The position numbers were made by a program, and so were the translations under genes. The notes under the pieces were generated by a model, which did no database searches, was not told the origin of the DNA, and saw nothing but the letters and a program-made list of their open reading frames with translations. Of a stretch of 64,000 nucleotides of DNA, positions 56,889 through 64,000 are shown piece by piece. The DNA is from Aplectana chamaeleonis (lineage: Eukaryota > Nematoda > Chromadorea > Rhabditida > Cosmocercidae), in the NCBI GenBank assembly GCA_029168955.1, contig JAPDOI010000212.1, positions 62,001 through 126,000 of the forward strand, in the 5' to 3' direction. Each line of letters starts with the position of its first letter. The first letter of the stretch is position 1.

Positions 56889-57331
56889 TGGCAGGGTTCT
56901 CGATAAAATCGGTTGTTGTGATATCACCGTAGAATGGTAGATCTGGCCATCACAAAAGTGAAAATAAGTAAAAAGTTGAAGAAAAAACGCTCAGGATAAA
57001 GTTATGGCTTGGTGTCCTCCCGCCCCCAATTATCGAGATTTAGGCAAAAGGCTGTTTTGTCATTTTTTATTTTGCTTCTAAAGTAATTTCTGAACATTTC
57101 TGGAGACTACTGATAACTTTAGCAACAAAATAAATGTTGGATAAGCAAGCATTAATGAAAATCGCGTTAATTAGGGGGTCGGCCGACACCGGTAATTAGC
57201 CGTTATACTTTATTTTTAAACGTTTTTCCCTCGAATTTCCGCTTTTTTTCACTTATTTTCACTTTTGTGATGATCAAATCTACATTTTTATAAAAAGAGC
57301 TCAAAAGTCGTTTTTATCGCGAACCCTGCCT
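56889..57331. repeat. TTAA-MITE subfamily C, second copy
   Basis: TTAA on both sides (56885-56888, 57332-57335). Ends TGGCAGGGTTCTCGATAAAA and its inverse. Interior is the reverse of the 32.4 kb copy. Confidence 0.88.
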
Positions 57332-58017
57332 TTAAGCCTCTTAGGAACTGTTCGTTGTGACAATGAAATCTTCTGTGTAACCGTCCTTTGCAATCTACTC
57401 TCTATTGCTTCGTACTTTCCTTCACACCCAAGCACCCAATCACTGTTTTGCCTAAAATATTCTTCTCATTTTGATTAGTCCCATTTTTTACCGGAAACAA
57501 CCACCGTGAACATGTTCATCCAATCGGAAAACTAGTCCAGTCCAGAAGGATTTTGAGTCAAATCTGGAACTAATTTTTAAAACGCTCTTAGGGCCTCCAA
57601 ATTAGTATAAATGGTGAATTAGTATAAACTATAAAATTAGTATATTTAGTATAAACGTATTGTATTGAGTATAAAACTCAGGAGCGAAAAACTTTCGTGA
57701 ACGCTGCCTTTGAGGCGTTCAAAGACAGTGGTCACTGTAAAGAATCACATTGCAGTTTTTGATGTTCTTAAGAAGGCAAGTCCATGATGTTAAGGATAAT
57801 ATTGGAATTTCCTCTAGAATATTTAATTACTCTTGTTTGGTATATTTGTTCGGTGAGGACTGCGGACCTTGAACAGCCCAAAAGTTTTTCGCTTCCAGTA
57901 ATGTGCTTTTGCAGACGAATTCAAGACGAGAGAAGAGATCGGAAAATGAAGAGCGAAAAACGAGAGTCTAGATGGAATAAATTTAGGAACGCTGGCTATG
58001 GGAAAATCGGGGAGCAG

Positions 58018-58293
58018 TCATTGCTCACCCGTGCGTTCTGCGTCGCGGTCGGTGAGCGTCGCGCGCGGCGGGAGGGGTGGCGACGCGACAACTCAGCATT
58101 CAAGCGAAATGAAGTAAACTAGCATGTTTGGAGCATTACTTGAATTGCTGTGTTCGTTTTATGCCGCTAACGATAACTGTTTTGCCGTATATGGTGCAGT
58201 TGACTTCTGTCACACGGTGGCGACATTTCCGCGTTCGCTGCGCGCGCGACACTCACCGGACCGTGACGCGTACGCACGCAGGTGAGCAATGTC
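58018..58293. repeat. Foldback element, CATTGCTCACC ends
   Basis: Left CATTGCTCACCCGTGCGT, right inverse CAGGTGAGCAATG. Inner arms GGTGGCGACG/GGTGGCGACATT. About 275 bp. Confidence 0.75.
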
Positions 58294-59503
58294 ATAGAGC
58301 CGGGAAAATCAGCTGTTTTCTGTAGAATAAAATCTGTGAAAATTTTCATCACTAATGACGCGTGCGACGCTGCAGACTCCCTTTGCCCTCCCAGTCGCTG
58401 TCTCTAGCTTCGGCGCACGCTCCTAGCTGCGACGCGGCTTCTCACAACTCAGAAATTGTCGTTAATTGATCCTTATTTTAGAAATAAGATTTCACTAGAC
58501 TCCTCCGGTGAGAGTGCGCTCAGAAGGATGCGAATCGCTTAATAAGACTTCTGTACAGCAATCTAGCCATGTCACTTGACTCCTAACTGTAAGTTAAATT
58601 TACATATGTGCAGAGTGAATAAGCTGCTAGGGGCTACGGTAAGTCTGCCACTTTTTCTTCCATCAGTGGCGTCATATTAGAATGTAATTATTCGCAGCGT
58701 GATGATAGGATTAGGCGGATCCTTATAAAAAATTGTCTGCTAGCATTAGATATTAGTTATCCGAATAATGCCTCCTTTTTTGTTAGCTTAATTTTTTTTC
58801 GGTCCAGCGCAATTTGCCTAGCCGCTGTTTTCCCATTTTCTTTCTTCGCTCTTCTGCTGGTTTTACTTCTATCTTATTTTCTCGTCTTCAAATATACAGA
58901 TTTTTCTAGATTCATGAATCTTTTTACCGTGTTTGTAACCTGTCTCTACCCTCTATTCAAGAAACATAGCAATAAAGAAATTTGATTACTCGAAAAACCT
59001 AGAATTCCAGACACTATTTTTTCATTGTAACACAATTTCCAGTCCACACTTACCAAATCCACAGACATTGAATTAGTGAGAGTCTGAATAAGAAGCCACA
59101 AATTGAGTTTGCGTTCAAACAGTGCGAGGTTGCGGATAGTAACGAGAAAGGTTTTTAACCCTGTCGCCAGGTTTTTCCTCTGGATGCGTTTCCCTTGTGT
59201 CTTACCAAACCTGAATTTTATTGAAAAGTAAACCTATTAATCGGCCTAGCCACTCCAAATACAATAAATTTTTCTGGGCCCGTTTTTGAACGTAGGGTAT
59301 GCATATGCCCTTTTCAGCTACCTAGAGCCACTTCGAAAAAAGTTCTAGACGTCTTCCTTAGGTTTTCGTACCCAATGCATCTTTCAAAACGCGCAGTACT
59401 TCTTCAAGAACCTGAAAACGGACCTCGTAAACGTATTCATCTCCCGAAATAACCCCACTGGACCAAGTTCGGGTGGACAGTCATTCTTTGAACGTATCAT
59501 ATA
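58294..59503. other. Intergenic, nothing assigned
   Basis: AT-rich. The last 330 bp are a diverged copy of the sequence at 60780-61050. Confidence 0.45.
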
Positions 59504-60760
59504 CCAGGTTGTTCAATAAGTTTTGTCGTTCGATAAGAGAGGGCGTTGCTATAAGCCCAAAATTTCTTTGTTTTGTTGGTACACTCTTCATATGAACGCA
59601 TGTGAAATTTCATTTCAATCCATCAATTCATTCTCTGTTTACAAGCCATTTAGTGTCGCCGTGTCGCAGCAATGAAAAATTATTGAATATCGTGCAATGA
59701 TAAAATTCTTATTTTTGGAAGGTGTAGCACCAAAAGAAATTCACGAACGAATGTAAACAGTGTATAATTATTGTTCACCTACAATTAGAACAGTAGAAAG
59801 ATGGGTTGCTGAATTTAAAGGCACTGTTCACGATGAACTTCATCCTCGAATTCTCCATGAAAAACGCTTCTCGTGGCTCTGAGAAGCAGAACAGCGTCGA
59901 AGGAACAAGATGAAAAGCTACCCAGAAGCCGCAAAACGGCTTAGAAAAGTGGGCAGCCCCGCCGCTTTGGACAAGTCCGGCCCCTTTCCGCTCCTCGACG
60001 TGAACAATGGAACACTCGAGATCGTGAGATGAGCGATAGTTTCCGATCAAAACCAACGTTCTGGCCTTCATTCTCAACTTCTCTTTTTACTCAGGTCAAC
60101 TTGCATACATTGGCTGCAAATACAAGTCTCGGACAACTCGTCCGCCATGCTTCCCTAGCTCAATTTTTGAGGAACCATAACTCCGTTCCCAGAGGGTCTT
60201 GTACGATTTCAGAGACATCATTGGAGTCAGGATGGGACCGTTTTGAAGATAAGCGAAAAAACAGAAGAACGATTCTAATCGTGAACACTGCCCTTAAACG
60301 TGGTCGTACAAACCTTGAAGACGATCCACGTGAAGGACGTCCAAAAAGCGCATCAACACCAGAAATCATGGCCAAAATACAGGATATGGTTTTGGAACAT
60401 CGTCGATTGACTGAGATAGATTCAAGACAGGCTCTACACATCTCATTAGGCAGTGTGAGCCATATTTTAAGTGAAATTTTGGGTTTTAGAAAGCTGTGTG
60501 CACAATGGGTGCCGCATTCGCTAACAATGGAACAAAAACACATTCGAATGCGACTTTTTCAGCAACATTTGGAGCATTTTAAAAAGGATAAAGTGGATTT
60601 TGTGCGTCGATTCATCACTATGGATTAGACTTGAAAATTTTTTTGGATTTTTTCAAAAGTGTATTAATGTTCAGGGATATTATACTGAATACTAAAGTGT
60701 ATTTTTAACAATAAATTTGTGTTTTTCTTATCGAACGACGAAACTTATTGAACAGCCTGG
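59504..60760 (+). mobile_element. Mariner-type element interrupted by a TTAA MITE
   Basis: The terminal inverted repeats start CCAGGTTGTTCAATAAGTTT and end at 60760. The transposase N-terminal part is split: TVERWVAEFK ends at 59819, and the frame resumes with RGRTNLEDDPREGRPKS at 60294. After FVRRFITMD there is a stop at 60626, so the catalytic domain is deleted. A TAA also lies near 59756. Non-autonomous. Confidence 0.85.
59819..60293. repeat. TTAA-MITE subfamily A, copy inside mariner
   Basis: A 475-bp element bounded by TTAA on both sides (59815-59818 and 60294-60297), with terminal repeats AGGCACTGTTCACGAT and its inverse. Removing the element and one TTAA restores the mariner reading frame exactly (AEFK then RGRTN), which proves the 4-bp target duplication. 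The interior matches copies at 35.2, 38.3 and 40.4 kb. Confidence 0.92.
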
Positions 60761-60782
60761 TGGCAAAAGCGTTTTGGACTCA

Positions 60783-61850
60783 CAAGGGAACTACTATTAG
60801 CCAGCCTGGTCATTCCGAACAAAACTCTAGAACCGTTTTTGGCGTAGAATCCAATTATGGTCTTCGCAGCTGTCTAAAACCACCCTGAAAAAAATATAGG
60901 CGTTTTTTTCCAGATTTCTATGAATCTTGTACCTTCCAAAACGCGCATTCGTCTTTGAAAAAATCGGAAACGGACCTCATAACTGCGTTCAGCGCCATAA
61001 ATTACCACCCTGAGCAAAGTTAGGGTGACGGCACATTTTAAAAACGTAGCACAGACCGATCTCGTTTATGACTTGTACGGAGTACGAATTTTCGGTTGGG
61101 CGTTGATTTGTACGAATTAAAAGGCCCTGAGAGCGTTTCAAAAAATCCAGGTTCGACTTCCAGGTTCGACTTAAAATCCTCCTAGGTGGGTTACATGGGG
61201 CACTGATCACGAATCTGACGTTTATTTGTCGATTTCCGTGGTTTTCGACTTGATTCGTTCAAAGCTTCCCGTCGGGGAACAAGTTGATGGCAAATCGCGA
61301 CTGCGATAGATATTGCTCAAATTGTTTCTCTAGGGATAATTTGAAGTGGTGAACATGAATCTGAAGTCCGTTTATCGATTTTTAACAGATTACGGTTGAT
61401 TACGGTGGCTATACCGTGGTTTGGTCAAAGTCTCAGATTTGATTAAAAAATTTGTATGCGAGGGTTGTTCGGTGATGAATAAGAATTTATTGTCCATTTG
61501 TCGACTTTCGCAATACTAAGGTAGGGTTTGCCCCCTGAATGAAATGGTGCTTACCGTATTCTACAGTAAACCTCAGAATTTTGACAAACGGACTCCAGAT
61601 TCGTGTTCAGCACTCAAGAATACCCACACTTACAAGTTTTGGGCGGAATCCAATTTTTTTTTCAAACCACCCTAACAATTTCATTGGGGTTTCCTTACCT
61701 TGCCGCCAGGCTTTGAAAAAGCGTAAAACGTTTTTAGAGTGGTTTAAGGTAGCTGCGGAGACCATAATCGGATTCTACGCTAATAACGGTTCTAGAAAAG
61801 TACGTTTCATCCAGAATGACCAGTCTGACTAAGAGTAAGTAGTTCCCTTG
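60783..61850. repeat. 1.07-kb element with CAAGGGAACTACT inverted ends
   Basis: About 120-bp inverted ends (CAAGGGAACTACT, TCTAGAACCGTT, GCGTAGAATCC, inverses at 61730-61850). A half copy lies at 63130-63432, and diverged interior sequence lies upstream at 59170-59500. Confidence 0.78.
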
Positions 61851-62310
61851 TTAGAGATTGTTGGTTGAGCGTTTAAGATTTTTTATAGCGTTTAAGAGAA
61901 AAATATTTCAGATTCGACCCAATATTATCTCCGGGTATTATTCGGTGTGCTGCTCACGAATTAGACTATGAGGTTCATTTGTCAATCTTTGAAGTTTTAA
62001 ACTTAATTGACTTAAAGCTTCCCATTTTAGAAAGTTTTTAGGACAAAACGCGACTTTCAATGAAAAACTAAATGCCACGGTAGATGTGACTGAAAATCCT
62101 TCCCTGGGGGTTACTTGGAGTGCTCGATACGATTTCCAGGTTTGGTTATCGATTTCCGAAAGTTTACGTTAGGTTACGGTGGGCGTACGGTAGTTTGGTC
62201 AACGTCCCATATTTGACCAAAAATTTCTATGCGGGGTTCATCGGGGAGTTGCATGCAAATTTTATGTCCATTTGTTGATTTTCGAATCATGAAGAGAGGT
62301 TTTGCCTCCC
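61210..62310. repeat. Diverged 130-180-bp repeats with GTCCATTTGTCGA core
   Basis: Variants of the core recur near 61216, 61362, 61492, 61962, 62144 and 62264, often next to TTACGGTGG-type segments. Related units lie at 27520-27730. Confidence 0.6.
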
Positions 62311-62314
62311 TTAA

Positions 62315-63118
62315 AGGCATAGTACGCTATGAAAACCGAATTTCAGCTGTTGCGTTCAGTCGGACTAGTGGGCCATAACAATGTCACTCAGAACGTTTGG
62401 AGTTTCAAAATCACCTCTGCGGCGGCATGCACGTACGTGGCGGGTTAGGTTGGGGTTAGGCAGGGTTTGGAGCGTCGGCGCGTTCGATGACAGCAGGGCG
62501 AGGGCTAAAAGGGGGTTAGGCTAGCACTGAAAAATCGTTCCCTCGCAAACCCTACGTAGGAGGGTGGGGCAGCCGAAACCCCGTTGAGACCCCAACTATT
62601 GATTATCTTCAGCACTCGCACAGCAATGATCAAACGCGCCGACGCCCCAAACCCTGCCTAACCCCAACCTAACCCGCCGCGTACGTGCATGCCGCCCCTG
62701 AATGAAGACTCGCTTACCTCAAAACAGCGTCCTGGGTTTGGGGGGCCGGCCTTGGGGTCGATCCGTTGTTACAAGGAACAAAACTCCGTGGTCGTTGCCG
62801 GCGATCGTGCGTTGATGCGTCGTAGGGCGCAATTCACACGCGACTCGATTTCACGTTCGACATCGATCGAAAGCAGCTGACAGCATTGGAAGCAGCATGT
62901 TAGTAACCCTTTTCAACTTCGTTCAAGAAAAAAAGGATCGCTCGTCTGAATGACGTCCTTGGTGAATTACTTCCAACGCAGCGCCAAGGAACGTATCGCA
63001 GAACTGTTCCTTGCGCTCTCCTCGCAAATATCCCAAGTTGATTCTTTAGTCACGATAGGAATGTTACAACACGAAGACTTCAAATACCCAAGTATGGTTT
63101 TCATCGTGTACGATGCCT
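62315..63118. repeat. TTAA-MITE subfamily D carrying a nested foldback
   Basis: 804 bp bounded by TTAA (62311-62314, 63119-63122). Ends AGGCATAGTACGCTATGAAA and its inverse. The interior is unrelated to A-C and carries a 70-bp inverted repeat (62421-62691). Confidence 0.85.
62421..62691. repeat. 70-bp near-perfect inverted repeat, GC-rich
   Basis: The arms begin GGCGGCATGCACGTACG on the left (62421-62489) and end with its inverse on the right (62623-62691), separated by about 130 bp. Only a handful of mismatches. Contains GGTTAGGTTGGGGTTAGG. Confidence 0.85.
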
Positions 63119-63129
63119 TTAAATGACAT

Positions 63130-63432
63130 GGCACCTACCGTAACCTACAGTAAGCATCAGAATTCCGAAAGGGGGACCAGTTTCGTGTTCAGCACCCTAG
63201 ATTTCCCAAACATACAAGTTTTGAGCGAAAACCGAAGAAAAATCTCCGAGCACCCCAAAAGTCCTGGATGCTACCTTACCTTTGCTGCGAGGCTTTGAGT
63301 AACGTCGATTGCTTTTATTCTGAGTGATTTTAGGCAGCCGCGAAGAGCATACTCGAAATAAACGTCCCCAAACCGGTTCTAGTAGACTGTATTCCATCCG
63401 GAATGGCGTGGCTGACTGGAAGTAGTTCCCTT
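63130..63432. repeat. Half copy of CAAGGGAACTACT element
   Basis: Homologous to 61560-61850 (ACCTTACC, AGGCTTTGA, GGTTCTAG, AGTAGTTCCCTT) without the opposite end. Confidence 0.7.
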
Positions 63433-64000
63433 TTGACAGCTTGACGCGAAAATGCCGCGGAGACGGTGCGAATATACCGGTGGGTGTCTACCCCGAACTT
63501 ATCGCAGAGAAGAATTTGACGCAAAAATATTTCGAAATTACTGCAAAAATGGAACGAACCCACCTGAGAAGTCTGCCGCGGTTTTACCGCGATGAAACAT
63601 CTATCATTGCTATGAGAGCGCCCTAGTGGAGCAGCGTACATGGCTCAGTTGACAATGCAGCGGTCTACAAAGCGGTGGATTAAGGAGTGGTGATGGTCCG
63701 AATCTCAGCATGTAGTAGCGAAAGTCACGGATGATTCGCGGCAGAATCCTGCCATTGCAGCATTTTCGCCTGGTTGAGGCAGTGGGACCTCGGCAGAACC
63801 CGGGGAACGGCCGAAAACCTTCATGGCGGTGCCACTTCTCTGAATTCATGGATCCGTGATTTGGAGTCTACCTACAAAATGTGAAATGAACCAGCTCGAC
63901 AGACACCTTTTTCTGCAGCTTACTTATGTGTAACTACTTGTGCTCTGCCTATCGATTAAGCGGGAGATACCGGGAAATCGGCACTGAATTCCTTGATCAT
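63433..64000. other. Intergenic, nothing assigned
   Basis: No supported exon or repeat end. Short GATTCGCGGCAGAATCC words resemble 31070-31180. Confidence 0.4.

Noticed and set aside
57784..58122. 112-codon plus-strand frame
   Set aside because: The end lies in a foldback repeat and the start shows no domain or splice signal.
60029..60628. 199-codon frame crossing the MITE/mariner border
   Set aside because: It is a chimera of MITE sequence and mariner transposase. Only the part from 60298 is meaningful, and it is annotated as mariner.

Overview
This is 64 kb of eukaryotic DNA that looks like a nematode genome, most likely a clade V (rhabditine/strongylid, hookworm-like) parasite. The two recognisable genes match Caenorhabditis proteins in length and domain order. 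Introns use TTTCAG-type acceptors and range from 55 bp to almost 4 kb. All three start codons sit 1 to 19 nt behind an AG acceptor, as expected for spliced-leader trans-splicing. Most of the remaining sequence is Tc1/mariner, RTE-like and jockey/CR1-like LINE, Penelope-like and short inverted-repeat (MITE/foldback) DNA. The exact species cannot be read from the window.

Layout. 1-3.1 kb: intergenic DNA with foldback repeats. 3.1-13.8 kb (minus): an eight-exon gene for the ER-lumenal J-protein DNJ-20 (DNAJB11/ERdj3), 357 aa. Its large introns hold a palindromic mariner remnant, two LINE fragments and a large foldback block. 13.8-16.7 kb: the divergent intergenic region, with a CCAAT box and a TGACGTG (UPR-like) motif upstream of dnj-20 and a 5'-truncated LINE. 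16.7-26.5 kb (plus): a thirteen-exon gene for the glucosidase II beta subunit (PRKCSH), 512 aa ending in HVEL. Its introns hold another LINE fragment, several MITEs and a nearly intact Tc1-like transposon. 29.1-29.6 kb (plus): a three-exon gene for a small, probably secreted protein of about 100 aa that I do not recognise. 30-64 kb: no protein-coding host gene that I can support. This part holds a minisatellite, many foldback families, a Penelope-like element with inverted flanks, a deleted RTE LINE, a SINE-like insertion, CAGGGG-terminal (hAT-like) elements, and a mariner interrupted by a TTAA-flanked MITE.

Function. The two divergent genes both act in ER glycoprotein folding: DNJ-20 is a BiP co-chaperone, and the glucosidase II beta subunit retains and guides the enzyme that trims glucose in the calnexin cycle. 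Their head-to-head arrangement and the UPR-like motif are compatible with shared ER-stress control, but this is inference.

The most unusual signal is a set of non-autonomous elements that share TTAA target duplications and a terminal AGGCA(G/T) motif but have at least three unrelated interiors. One copy sits in a mariner transposase reading frame so cleanly that its TTAA duplication can be read to the base.
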